The notes under the pieces: model-generated
What the model saw: the letters and a program-made list of their open reading frames with translations, nothing else
The model's database searches: none
Told to the model about the DNA's origin: nothing
Shown here: piece by piece, positions 28,976 to 38,569 of the stretch
Layout: every line of letters begins with the position of its first letter
Position numbering within the stretch: position 1 is the first letter of the stretch
Position numbers and translations under genes: made by a program
Source of the DNA: Verrucomicrobiota bacterium
GTDB lineage: Bacteria > Verrucomicrobiota > Verrucomicrobiia > Opitutales > Opitutaceae
DNA: 64,000 bases
Assembly (NCBI GenBank): GCA_030604905.1
Contig: JAUVVA010000003.1
Span: 1-64,000 of the forward strand
Direction of reading: 5' to 3'

Positions 28976-31507
28976 ATGCCGCTCCAAACCATCATGCATC
29001 GCTCCCAGCTCCCTCGCTCCGGACTCGCCCTTGGCGGGATCGGAACAGGCGGCTTCGAAATCCGCCAGGATGGCGGTTTCGCCAACTGGAGCCTGTTCAA
29101 CAACGCGCCCCTTTTCGCCGGCCCGCCCTTTCCCCACCCGCCCAAGAGCATGCTTTTTTTCAAGCTTTGGGTGCGCTTCGAGAACGAGCATCCGCGACTC
29201 GTCCTCCTCCAGATCGAGGACAGCCACGGGGCGGCCAGTCTCGAGAACCACGAATACCACTACATCTTTCCCTGGCTCTCCGCGGTGGACGTCATCCGCA
29301 CCAGCGCCAGCTTCCCCTTCGCCGACCTCGATTTCGAGCAGGACGGCCTGCCCCTCCGCGTCACGCTGCGGGCCTGGTCGCCATTCATCCCCGGGAACGT
29401 GAAGGACTCCGCCCTTCCGCTCGCCTGTTTCGACTTCGAGGTTCGCTCCACCAGCTCCCGCCCGGCGGATGTCCAGGTGCTCGCCGTGCTGCGCAACTCC
29501 GTCGCCTACGACCAGCCGGAGCGCACCTATGCCAACCGCCGCGTGCGCGACGGGGTCTTCTCCGGCGTCGTGGTCTCCGCCGGGGGCACGCGCCCGGCCG
29601 CGTGCACCACCGGCGAGCTCTGCCTCGCGGTCGCCGATCCCGCCGCCACCGCCTACCTCGGCTGGGAGCACCCTCACCCCTACTACGAGCGCTGCCTTCG
29701 TGAGTATCCTCTTCCTGAATACGACGACACCGAGGGCCGCAACTCCCCCGACCCCGCCACCGGCGCCCGCCGCGCCGACCCCCGCTGCTTCGTCACCCTG
29801 GGGGTCCCCGGCCGTCTCTCCGCCCGCGGCGACTCCCTGCGCACCGGCTTCGCCCTCGGCTGGTATTTCCCGAACAACTACGCCAGGGGCGATGATGAGA
29901 TCGGCGCCGGCTACCTGGAGGACGCCGGCTTCCCCGGCCGCGACGAGGCGGCCCGGCCCCGGGGCGACGACGAGGGGGCGGCCCCCGGGCGCGCCCGGCC
30001 GCTCGAGGGCCACCTCTACTCGGAGTTCTTCGATTCCGCCGAGGCCGTCGCCCGCTACGGCCTGCGCGAGCACGCCCGGCTCCACGCCGAGTCGGAGGCC
30101 TTCCATCGCGCCTTCTTCGACAGCTCCCTGCCGGCCTTCGTCCTCGACCAGGTCAACTCGCAGCTCAACACCCTGCGCACCAGCACCTGGCTCACCAAAA
30201 CCAGGATGTTCGGCGTGCTCGAGGGGCTGAGCCCGGTGAAATCCTTCGCCGGCATCGCCACGACCGACGTCGCCATGTATGGCCAGATCGCGGTTTCCCT
30301 GCTGTTCCCCGCGCTCGACCGCATGACCGTCGATCTCTGGACAAAATTCCAAAACCCCGACGGCTCCGTCATCCACTCCGTCGTCTGCGACAGCACCACC
30401 GCCTCGCCCCGCGAGGCCAACGGCCATCGCTTGGACATGCCGGGCCAATACGTCTTCATGGCCCTCCGCGCCGCCCTCTGGAGCGGCGACCGCGCCTACC
30501 TCGAAAAGATCTGGCCCGCGGTGAAGCGGGCGCTCGCCTACGTGCTGCGCGAGCGCGACGCAAACGGAGACCGGCTACCGGACATGGAGGGCATCATGTG
30601 CTCCTACGACAACTTCCCCATGTATGGTGTCGCGCCCTACGTCGTGTCGCAGTGGCTTGCGGCCGTCTCGCTCGCCCTGGTGGCCGCCCGGCGCCTCGGC
30701 GACGAATCCTGGTCGAACGAATACCTCCCCCACCTCGAGCAGGGCCGCGCCACCCTCGAACGCACGACTTGGAACGGCCGCTACTTCCAGCTCTGCTCGG
30801 AACCGAGAGCGACCGATCCGGCCGGGCATCTCGGCTGCCTCGCCGACCAGATCATCGGCGACGGCCTCGGGCGCCAGCTCGGCCTGCCGCCGGTCGTGGA
30901 CCCCTCCAAGGCCGAGACCGCGCTGCGCACCGTCCTGGAATTGAACTACAAACCCGACCAGGGCCTGCGCAACTGTCAGTGGCCGGGCGACGCCTTCCTG
31001 CACGAGGTGGCGGCCGACTGCTGGGTGGACCAGGCCAACACCTGCTGGACCGGCGTGGAACTCAACTTCGCCGCCCAACTCTACTACGCCGGCCTCACCG
31101 CCGAGGCCGAGACGATCGTGCGCAACGTGGACGAGCGCCACCGCCGGTGGGGCATCTACTGGGACCACCAGGAATTCGGGGGCCACTACTTCCGCCCGCT
31201 CTCCGCGCTCGCCATCCCGAACGCCTTTCTTGGCCTCAGCTACGACGGCGAGAGCCTCCGCCTCGCGCCACCCCGCCCCCTTCCCAACGGCCGTTGGTGC
31301 GTGCTGCTGCCGGGTGCCTATGGCACGCTCTTCCGAACGCCGGAGGGCGTCCGCCTGCGCCTGCTTTCCGGCGCGGATTCCCTCCGCTCCCTGCGCTCCG
31401 TCGTCCTGCACCTGCCCGGGTCCGCGCGTCTGGAGGGCTTTCCGGGCAAATGGGTGGCCGCTCCCGCCGGTGACTGCGACGGCGCGCGCTTCCTGCGACA
31501 GGAATGA
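28976..31507 (+). CDS. GH116-family glucosylceramidase/beta-glucosidase-like protein, no signal peptide
   Basis: SGLALGGIGTGGFEIRQDGGFANWSLFNN; C-terminal DPDG-type catalytic segment NRLPDMEGIMCSYDNFPMYGVAPYVVSQWLAA and VDQANTCWTGVELNFAAQLYYAGL. Confidence 0.82.
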   Translation: MPLQTIMHRSQLPRSGLALGGIGTGGFEIRQDGGFANWSLFNNAPLFAGPPFPHPPKSMLFFKLWVRFENEHPRLVLLQIEDSHGAASLENHEYHYIFPWLSAVDVIRTSASFPFADLDFEQDGLPLRVTLRAWSPFIPGNVKDSALPLACFDFEVRSTSSRPADVQVLAVLRNSVAYDQPERTYANRRVRDGVFSGVVVSAGGTRPAACTTGELCLAVADPAATAYLGWEHPHPYYERCLREYPLPEYDDTEGRNSPDPATGARRADPRCFVTLGVPGRLSARGDSLRTGFALGWYFPNNYARGDDEIGAGYLEDAGFPGRDEAARPRGDDEGAAPGRARPLEGHLYSEFFDSAEAVARYGLREHARLHAESEAFHRAFFDSSLPAFVLDQVNSQLNTLRTSTWLTKTRMFGVLEGLSPVKSFAGIATTDVAMYGQIAVSLLFPALDRMTVDLWTKFQNPDGSVIHSVVCDSTTASPREANGHRLDMPGQYVFMALRAALWSGDRAYLEKIWPAVKRALAYVLRERDANGDRLPDMEGIMCSYDNFPMYGVAPYVVSQWLAAVSLALVAARRLGDESWSNEYLPHLEQGRATLERTTWNGRYFQLCSEPRATDPAGHLGCLADQIIGDGLGRQLGLPPVVDPSKAETALRTVLELNYKPDQGLRNCQWPGDAFLHEVAADCWVDQANTCWTGVELNFAAQLYYAGLTAEAETIVRNVDERHRRWGIYWDHQEFGGHYFRPLSALAIPNAFLGLSYDGESLRLAPPRPLPNGRWCVLLPGAYGTLFRTPEGVRLRLLSGADSLRSLRSVVLHLPGSARLEGFPGKWVAAPAGDCDGARFLRQE

Positions 31508-31517
31508 CCGCACACCG

Positions 31518-31560
31518 CGACGGCGCGGCCGGATGGCCGGCGCGAACACTCGCGCCGTCG
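31518..31560. terminator. Stem-loop between convergent genes
   Basis: CGACGGCGCG (31518-31527) pairs perfectly with CGCGCCGTCG (31551-31560) with a nested GC-rich hairpin; no U-tract. Confidence 0.4.
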
Positions 31561-31589
31561 GGCGCGGCTCCCGCGAGCCCTGCCGCCGC

Positions 31590-32393
31590 TCAAGGGGAGC
31601 CGCTCCCGGACGGGCCGCTCCCGGCCCCGGCGAACGCGACAAGGCGAAAGCGGCGAATCTGAAGCTGATCGAGCGTGCAGGCATACTTCACCTTGGCCTC
31701 ATCGCGCGTCCCCGGCGCGCTGCCGAGACGGATGCGAGGCTCCACCGGCGCGTAGGCGTGGGGGCCCGTCGCACGCCAGACCTCGCTGTCGTCGATCAGG
31801 ACGAGGAAGACGCGCTCCCGCCATTCGACCCGCACCCGGTGCCACTTGTCGGGGGAAAATGGATACGCGAGTCCGGTCGGCTCCAGGGTCCAATCCCGCT
31901 CGGCGGGAAACACCGCCCGCGCCGCCTCCCTGCGCTCCGCGGTCGGCGCTGCGCAGGAGATCACCGCCTTGATCGCGGCGCGATTCTGCCTCCAATGGAC
32001 ATTCCAGCGGAAAAAGTTGCCCTTGAAGTCCTCGAAGTAGGCCGCCGGCTCGGAAATCCCGCGCCCATCGTAGATGGCTAAGAACCCGTGGTCCGAGCCC
32101 GCGGGCACCGCGGCGGGATCCATGCCCTTGATCTCGAACTCGGCGTAACCGTCCGTCAGCGGCCCCGGCGGGCGGTAAAGGATGTAGTTGAACCCGAGCC
32201 CCGGACGGAAGCCCTCCGCGCCCAGTTCCCCTCCCACTCTTTCGCCGAGCGTCGAGCCGGCGAGCGCATCCTCGATCAGCACGGTCTCGTGGCGGACCTC
32301 GCGCTCCGAGAAGCTGCGGTCGGCGGTCTCGTCGGCGAGGCCAAGGACGGTGGTGGCGAGCAGCATAGACAGAAGGCGCAGGGGAAGGGGCAT
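31590..32393 (-). CDS. Secreted concanavalin/laminin-G-like protein (glycan-binding or GH16-like fold)
   Basis: Signal MPLPLRLLSMLLATTVLGLA; beta-sandwich pattern DKWHRVRVEWRERVFLVLIDDSEVW. Confidence 0.6.
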   Translation of the reverse strand: MPLPLRLLSMLLATTVLGLADETADRSFSEREVRHETVLIEDALAGSTLGERVGGELGAEGFRPGLGFNYILYRPPGPLTDGYAEFEIKGMDPAAVPAGSDHGFLAIYDGRGISEPAAYFEDFKGNFFRWNVHWRQNRAAIKAVISCAAPTAERREAARAVFPAERDWTLEPTGLAYPFSPDKWHRVRVEWRERVFLVLIDDSEVWRATGPHAYAPVEPRIRLGSAPGTRDEAKVKYACTLDQLQIRRFRLVAFAGAGSGPSGSGSP

Positions 32394-32512
32394 GGCCCAT
32401 CTCTTCCGGACAAGCCGCCTGATCGCAACCGTTTGCAAGGCCGGGACGACGGATTCACGACAGTTTCCCACCTCGGAGCGCTGCCTCCGACTTTGGCGGC
32501 TCGTGCCGCTGC

Positions 32513-33289
32513 TCAGCGCATACGGCCGTAGCGTTCGCGCCACGCGGCGGGATTGATTTGCCCGCCGCTCAAAAGTCCCGGAGCGAGGGAGGAGACGGAC
32601 AGATTCTCTACGTGCCCATCGGCAAAGAGCAGCACCGTGCGCCTGTCGTGCGCCCAACGAGCTGGGTCGAGTTCCGGACTATCCCCCAGAGAGTTGGCCC
32701 ATTGTCCCACGCTTCGTCCTGCCTCGCGCGCGGCTTGCAGATTCTCGACCAACAGCACGGTCCGCGACGGGTTTTGGATGGCGCCGCTCGGCGCTCCGCG
32801 GTCGGCCGGCCACGTGGCGCCCAGGTCCGTGTAGGCACCGAAGGCGTTGCAGATCCAGCCAGGCATCGAATAGCTTTGGGCAAAGGCTCCGGCCGGACGG
32901 GCACTGCCATCGACCGAGCAACGGAAGGCCTCGTAACGGGCTTCCGCCCCTCGATCACGCACACCGGCTTCCGCCGTCCAGCTTTCGAAGGGCTGATCGA
33001 TTCCGAGAAAAGGGCGAAGATCTATGTCCCAATTGCTGAAAGGAGCCGCGTGCCCTGCATTGGGGAAACGGCCCTTTTCATTGGAGTGAAGCAGAAACGC
33101 GGTGCCCAGCTGGCGCATGTTGGACGCGCACTTCATCCGGTTCGCCGTCGCGCGCGCCGCGCCCACGCTTGTGATCGTGATCGCGAACAGGATGCCGATG
33201 ATGGCGATCACCGTCAGGAGTTCGATGAGGGTGAAGCCGGACCGGGCAAGGACGCCGCGGCGCAACGAGGAGGTGGGGTGGGGAAACAT
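32513..33289 (-). CDS. Prepilin/pseudopilin-type protein with H-X9-DG motif
   Basis: RSGFTLIELLTVIAIIGILFAITITSVGAARATANRMKCASNMRQLG; C-terminal AHDRRTVLLFADGHVENLS fits H-X9-DG exactly. Confidence 0.9.
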   Translation of the reverse strand: MFPHPTSSLRRGVLARSGFTLIELLTVIAIIGILFAITITSVGAARATANRMKCASNMRQLGTAFLLHSNEKGRFPNAGHAAPFSNWDIDLRPFLGIDQPFESWTAEAGVRDRGAEARYEAFRCSVDGSARPAGAFAQSYSMPGWICNAFGAYTDLGATWPADRGAPSGAIQNPSRTVLLVENLQAAREAGRSVGQWANSLGDSPELDPARWAHDRRTVLLFADGHVENLSVSSLAPGLLSGGQINPAAWRERYGRMR

Positions 33290-33295
33290 GGGCAA

Positions 33296-33309
33296 CTAAA
33301 AGCTTTTAA
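33296..33309. promoter_or_regulatory. Operator site CTAAAAGCTTTTAA (O1)
   Basis: Near-perfect palindrome; TTGACG on the minus strand at 33333-33328 and TATTAA overlapping the site form a plausible promoter for the pseudopilin gene. Confidence 0.75.
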
Positions 33310-33386
33310 TATGAATTTTGCCTCCCTCGTCAAATCATTTTCGGCAATCCGAGCAGGTCGTGCTTGTCGAAGGGGCGGGGCGGGAA

Positions 33387-33400
33387 CTAATACATTTTAA
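33387..33400. promoter_or_regulatory. Degenerate operator CTAATACATTTTAA (O2) abutting the LacI start codon
   Basis: Half-sites CTAA/TTTTAA preserved; ends at the base before ATG 33401; TTGTCG at 33364-33369 upstream. Confidence 0.45.
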
Positions 33401-34489
33401 ATGAAACGCCAGGGGTCCGCAGCAATCGTCGCATCGAGCAAGTCCGTCCCGCCCCGCCGCCCGATGACCTCCACCGAGCTGGCGCGCAAGCTCGGGCTCT
33501 CCACCACCACCGTCTCATTCGTGCTCAACGGCTTGGCAGAGGAGAAGAAGATCGCTCCCGAAACGGCCAAACGGGTCCTGGCAGCGGCGGAGAAGCACAA
33601 CTACATCCCAAATCCCTTCGCCCGCTCCCTGCACAAGAAACGCAGCGGCGTCATCGGCGTAGTTCTCGGCAACTTCAAGATGGACTATGCCGAGGCCGCG
33701 ATGCTGGGCATGCGCCGGGTCCTCGACGCGACAGGGCACGTGCCCTTCGTGGCAATGCACTCCTTCGAGACCGAGCGCAACCGAAAGGAACTGCTGTCAT
33801 CCCTGGGCCGCCGCGATGAGGGCATCATCGCCTTTCCCCTCCCCGACTGCGACGAGGTTTACCAGAAGATCCACAAGGCGGGGCTCCCTCTCGTCCTTTT
33901 CGGCGAGGTCTTGACCGGCCTGGAAAACATCAGCTCGGTGACTTGGGATTCGGAGGCGGCCGCCCGTGCCGCGGTCCAGCACTTGGTTGCGATCGGACGG
34001 CGTCGGATCGCGTTTCTCGGCGTGGACTACCCGGGCATCGGCAACCTCCATCGGTTCAAGGCCTACAACGACGTCCTGAAAAGCAACGGGCTTCCGGTCA
34101 GCCGCCAATGGATCTCCCACTCCCCGGCGCTGCTTGACCCCGAAGTCATCACCCGCCGCGCCATCGACCAATTCTTCCCGGGCGGGCCCAAGGCGTCGCC
34201 CGACGCCATTTTCGCGGTCAACGACGGTCTGGCCCTCCCCGCCCTCGACGAACTTCAGCGCAGACGGATCCGCGTGCCAGACGACGTCGCCGTGATCGGC
34301 ATGCAGGACCTCCCCATTTCCGGCCATCCGGCCATAGGCCTGAGCACTATCCGCGAACCCGTCCGCGAGATGGGGGAAGCGGCCGCGCGGGTGCTCATCG
34401 ACCTCATCGAAGGCAGGGCTCGCCCTCCCGTTCGCGTGGCCATCCCGTCCTGCGAACTTCTGATCCGCCGCACCACCGCCGGAGTTTGA
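33401..34489 (+). CDS. LacI family transcriptional regulator (candidate local regulon master)
   Basis: MTSTELARKLGLSTTTVSFVLNGLAEEKKIAPETAKRVLAAAEKHNYIPNPFARSL plus sugar-binding domain. Confidence 0.93.
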   Translation: MKRQGSAAIVASSKSVPPRRPMTSTELARKLGLSTTTVSFVLNGLAEEKKIAPETAKRVLAAAEKHNYIPNPFARSLHKKRSGVIGVVLGNFKMDYAEAAMLGMRRVLDATGHVPFVAMHSFETERNRKELLSSLGRRDEGIIAFPLPDCDEVYQKIHKAGLPLVLFGEVLTGLENISSVTWDSEAAARAAVQHLVAIGRRRIAFLGVDYPGIGNLHRFKAYNDVLKSNGLPVSRQWISHSPALLDPEVITRRAIDQFFPGGPKASPDAIFAVNDGLALPALDELQRRRIRVPDDVAVIGMQDLPISGHPAIGLSTIREPVREMGEAAARVLIDLIEGRARPPVRVAIPSCELLIRRTTAGV

Positions 34490-34568
34490 TACCCTTCGGC
34501 CATCGGCCGCGGCCGAGGCCCACGGTTTGCGCCACCGCCCCCAGCTATTGCGGTTGACAGCTCCAACT

Positions 34569-34586
34569 TTAACTAAAAGCTGTTAG
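34569..34586. promoter_or_regulatory. Operator TTAACTAAAAGCTGTTAG (O3)
   Basis: Reverse complement shares 18 contiguous nt with 52012-52029; TTGACA at 34554-34559. Confidence 0.8.
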
Positions 34587-34601
34587 GTGAACACCCCGAG
34601 C

Positions 34602-37262
34602 ATGCCACCCCTCTTTCCGGTTCGCCCCCTCCCCTTCCTCGGTCTCTGCCTCGTCCTCGGCCCCAGCGCATCCCTCGGCTCCCCCTCCTGGATCTGGGCC
34701 TCAGGTCCGGCGGCGAATCCCGCCGAATGGGCGCCTTCGGGGGATATCTTCCTCCGCCACACCTTCGAGGTGCCCGCGTCCCTGTCTGACGTGACGACAG
34801 CCACCCTCGACGTGGGCGTGGACAACCGGGCCGAGGTTTTTCTCAACGGCCGCTCGTTGGGGGAAAGCGAAGGATGGAACCCCATGCGCCGCAGCGAGGT
34901 CACCAAGCTGCTCCGCGGCGGGCGAAACGTCGTCGCCGTCCGCGCGATCAACACCGGTCCGGGACCGGCGGGTTTCATCGCGGAGCTGAAAATCAAGCTC
35001 AGGTCGGGCCGCGAAATCGTGATCGCTTCCGGACCCGATTGGAAGGCGACGGACAAGGAACCGGGCGAGCATTGGCACCGGGGAGAATGGGAAGCGCCGG
35101 CCGCCCTCGCCTTCGCGCAGAACGGAGACCTCCCATGGGGAATCAGCCTCCCGCCTCGGAACGACCAGACTTTCCCCTCCCTGAAAGCCAAGGGGGCCGA
35201 TCTCGAGCCGCTCAACGACATGCTCCGTCGCTTCCACGCCTCGGCGAACATGGACGTGGCCGGCACCTACGCCCTCGCTTGGCTACCGCGCGGAATGCTG
35301 TGGGTGTCGGACAGCAAGTCCCCCGGCGAGTCGATCACCCGTCGCCGGATTGCCAACCGCCTGGGAGGCATGCGAATCAGCCCTGAGGGCTACGTCTCCT
35401 GCCACCAGCACGAGGGCCTCGCGCACTCGGAGGGCTGGCCCTTCCCCTTCCCTTCCCAAAGCCAGGGCTTCAGCTTCTATTTCACCCTCTCCGGTCTCCC
35501 TTTCGGCCCCGAGTTCGGCCTCCCGCTCGTCACCGAGCCCGCCGGGTGGCGTTTGGAAAACGCCGAGACCAAGACGATGGACGCCGCGCGCGGATGGACG
35601 GTCGCGCTGACGGGCCCGGGCGCCGTCCTCTCCTCGCCCGCCTTCGACGTCGATGCCTTCGTCAGCCCCTTCATCCGCGTAAAGTGGAACGCCGGCAAGC
35701 TGCCCGCCGACGCGCGCCCGGAGCTTTCCTGGATCTCCACAAACGAGTGGGGTGATCGAACCGAACATCGCCTGCCCTTCCCCGCGCCCTCGGCCGCCAG
35801 CCGACATCCCGTCCAGGATTTTGACATCCCCGTGCAAACCCTCACCCAGGCGAAGGGCCGGATAACCGCGCTCCGTATCCATTTCAACAATACAGATCCG
35901 GGCGAGGTGACAATCCAGCGGATCTTCTCCGCCGTCGATTCACGCCATCCGATCAACAACCCCAACTACCTTGTCGCCGCCACCGATTTCTATCGCTGGA
36001 CGGGCGACCGCGAGTGGCTGCTGCGCAACCTGCCCCGGATGCGCCTCGCGCTCCGCTACATGCTTTCCGAGTTCGCGGTGAGGGAGACGGGCCTCATCCG
36101 CCGTCCTTGGGTCGGTCACGACGGACGCAGCGGCCTGGAAATCACGCCCGAAGGCCGCAAGATCATCCACCACGGCGTCGGCATCGGCGGAAACTACTGG
36201 GACCTGATGCCCTTCGGCGGGGACGACGTCATCGCCACGACCTACCTCCACCCCGCCCTCGCGCAGATGGCGGCCTTGGAGGAACTCGCCGCACGCGAAT
36301 TCCCCGCGCAGGCGGGAGCTCCCGAAGAAGGTCTCGACGCGGCCTCGCTGCGCCGCCTCGCCGGCAAGGTGCTCGAGCGCTTCCGCTCCACCTTCTGGAA
36401 CCCGGAGACCCTTCGCTTCGCCCCCATCGACGACCAGCGGCGCTTTCGCGACTACGGCTACACCTTCGTGAACAACGAGGCCATCTTCTACGGCCTGGCC
36501 GACGAGCTTCAGGCGCGCGACATCCTCGCTTGGACCAGTGGCGATCGAATCGTCGAGGGCGACACCTCCACCGGCGCCGACATCTATCGCTGGCGCTTCG
36601 GCCCGCGCGCCTCCACCCGCCGCAACATCTCCTACTACCAATACGTGTGGTCCGCGCCTGAGTCGCTCGCCTTCGGCGACCAGGTGCAGGACGGCGGCGC
36701 CGTGCTCGGCTTCGCGTTCCACGACCTCGTGGCTCGCATCCGCCACCGTAGCCCCGATGACGCCTGGGCCCGGCTGCTTGAGACCTTCGAATGGTATCGC
36801 GAGGTCCAGGCGGCGGGAGGCGCCCGCGCCTACTATTCCGTGCCCGGCCGCGGCACGCTCCAGGGAGGAGGCACCGCCGGCGGCCTCGGAATCGACGAGG
36901 AATTTTACGAAAGCGTTCTCATCGCCTCCGTTCTGCTCGAGGGCTTTCTGGGCTTCGAGCCCCGGCCCGACGGATTCGACCTTCATCCGCGGCTGCCCGC
37001 CGCCGTCCCGGCGATGACCATAACCGACATCGCCTATCGTCGCCTTCGCTGGGACGTCGAATTCTCCTCGCAACGCGTCGCCTTCCGCGTCGCCGAAGGC
37101 CAGCCCGACCGGCCGCTGCTGGCGCGTCTGGCCGAGGGACGCTGGACGGGCTCTGCGGTCGGCCCGGACGGGCGCCGCATCGAACTACGCTCCACCGACG
37201 GCCGCAGCTTCACCGTGCCCGCCGAGCCGTTGAAGGAGCTAATCTTCAGCCGCACCGAGTGA
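34602..37262 (+). CDS. Secreted six-hairpin glycosidase, GH78-like N-terminal domain (alpha-L-rhamnosidase-like)
   Basis: Signal-like N-terminus; FLRHTFEVPASLSDVTTATLDVGVDNRAEVFLNGRSLG; six-hairpin region YLVAATDFYRWTGDREWLLRNLPRMRLALRYMLSE. GTG at 34587 is an alternative start. Confidence 0.7.
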   Translation: MPPLFPVRPLPFLGLCLVLGPSASLGSPSWIWASGPAANPAEWAPSGDIFLRHTFEVPASLSDVTTATLDVGVDNRAEVFLNGRSLGESEGWNPMRRSEVTKLLRGGRNVVAVRAINTGPGPAGFIAELKIKLRSGREIVIASGPDWKATDKEPGEHWHRGEWEAPAALAFAQNGDLPWGISLPPRNDQTFPSLKAKGADLEPLNDMLRRFHASANMDVAGTYALAWLPRGMLWVSDSKSPGESITRRRIANRLGGMRISPEGYVSCHQHEGLAHSEGWPFPFPSQSQGFSFYFTLSGLPFGPEFGLPLVTEPAGWRLENAETKTMDAARGWTVALTGPGAVLSSPAFDVDAFVSPFIRVKWNAGKLPADARPELSWISTNEWGDRTEHRLPFPAPSAASRHPVQDFDIPVQTLTQAKGRITALRIHFNNTDPGEVTIQRIFSAVDSRHPINNPNYLVAATDFYRWTGDREWLLRNLPRMRLALRYMLSEFAVRETGLIRRPWVGHDGRSGLEITPEGRKIIHHGVGIGGNYWDLMPFGGDDVIATTYLHPALAQMAALEELAAREFPAQAGAPEEGLDAASLRRLAGKVLERFRSTFWNPETLRFAPIDDQRRFRDYGYTFVNNEAIFYGLADELQARDILAWTSGDRIVEGDTSTGADIYRWRFGPRASTRRNISYYQYVWSAPESLAFGDQVQDGGAVLGFAFHDLVARIRHRSPDDAWARLLETFEWYREVQAAGGARAYYSVPGRGTLQGGGTAGGLGIDEEFYESVLIASVLLEGFLGFEPRPDGFDLHPRLPAAVPAMTITDIAYRRLRWDVEFSSQRVAFRVAEGQPDRPLLARLAEGRWTGSAVGPDGRRIELRSTDGRSFTVPAEPLKELIFSRTE

Positions 37263-37291
37263 TTAGCCCCGAACGATCTTTTCCCCGCCCC

Positions 37292-38530
37292 ATGAAAACC
37301 ACCGCTATCACACTCGGCCTCATCGCCGCCACCCTGCCCATGTTCGCCGAATCTGCGCGCAACTTCTCGGAGGACCTCCAATTTCTGCGCCGCCACACGT
37401 CGGTCATAGAGCTGCGCCGCGGCGAGGCCGCGATCGCCGTCGTGCCGGAATACCAGGGTCGTGTCATGACCAGCACCGCCACCGGCCCCTCCGGCACCAG
37501 CTACGGCTGGATCAATTACAGGCTGGTCGAGCAAGGCGTGCTTCCTGAAGAGCGAGTCCGCGGAAAACTAGAGTCAAAGATCTACGTCTTCGGCGGCGAG
37601 GAACGCTTTTGGCTCGGGCCCGAGGGCGGCCAGTTCGGGCTCTTTTTCGCGCCCGGCTCCGCCTTCGACTTCGAAGCGTGGAAAACGCCCGCCGCCATCG
37701 ACACCGAGCCCTTCGACCTCGTTTCCCGCTCGGACACCGAGGCCGAGTTTCGTCGCGAGTTCTCGGTGCGAAATCACTCCGGCACCCGCTTCCAACTGAG
37801 GGTGGATCGCACCGTGCGACTGCTCCCCGACGATGAGATCCAGTCCCTCCTTGGCGCCCGGCTCCCTGAAGGCGCACGCGCCGTGGCCTACGAAACGATC
37901 AACGTCATCACGAATCGAGGACAGGCCGCATGGGAGCCGCAGAGCGGGCTGATCTCCATCTGGCTCCTGGGCATGTATAAGCCTTCGCCCTCGACCGTGA
38001 TGGCCATCCCCTTCCGGCAAGGTCCAGAGCGCGAGCTGGGGCCGATCGTAAACGACGCCTACTTTGGCAAGATCGCCCCGGACCGCCTTCGCGTTGCCGA
38101 CGGGATCGTGTTCTTCAAAGGCGACGGCGCTTCGCGGGGCAAGATCGGCATCCCGCCCCGCCGCTCCCTCGGCGTGGCCGGCAGCTACAGCCCTGATCTC
38201 GGCTCGCTCACGCTCGTGCTCTACACTCCACCCGACGACGCGACACTGCCGTATGTGAACTCGATGTGGGAGATCCAGGCCGAGCCTTACGCCGGCGACG
38301 CCATCAACGCCTACAACGACGGCTCCCCCGCGCCTGGCGAGCCGCCCCTGGGTCCCTTCTACGAGCTCGAAACCTCCTCTCCCGCCGCGGCGCTGCGTCC
38401 CGGCCAAAGCCTCACGCACCGCCAGGTCACGATGCACATCGCGGGCGCCCCCGCCGCGCTCGATCCCATCGCCCGGATGCGGCTCGGAGCCTCGGTCGGC
38501 GCGATACAGGGCGCATTTGCCCAACCCTGA
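37292..38530 (+). CDS. Secreted protein of unknown function (DUF6786-like, mutarotase-like fold)
   Basis: Signal MKTTAITLGLIAATLPMFAES; AIAVVPEYQGRVMTSTATGPSGTSYGWINYRLVEQG...ERFWLGPEGGQFGLFFAPG. Confidence 0.6.
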   Translation: MKTTAITLGLIAATLPMFAESARNFSEDLQFLRRHTSVIELRRGEAAIAVVPEYQGRVMTSTATGPSGTSYGWINYRLVEQGVLPEERVRGKLESKIYVFGGEERFWLGPEGGQFGLFFAPGSAFDFEAWKTPAAIDTEPFDLVSRSDTEAEFRREFSVRNHSGTRFQLRVDRTVRLLPDDEIQSLLGARLPEGARAVAYETINVITNRGQAAWEPQSGLISIWLLGMYKPSPSTVMAIPFRQGPERELGPIVNDAYFGKIAPDRLRVADGIVFFKGDGASRGKIGIPPRRSLGVAGSYSPDLGSLTLVLYTPPDDATLPYVNSMWEIQAEPYAGDAINAYNDGSPAPGEPPLGPFYELETSSPAAALRPGQSLTHRQVTMHIAGAPAALDPIARMRLGASVGAIQGAFAQP

Positions 38531-38569
38531 ACCGCCTCCCCTCCCTCGTCCTCCGGCCCACTCTCCGTC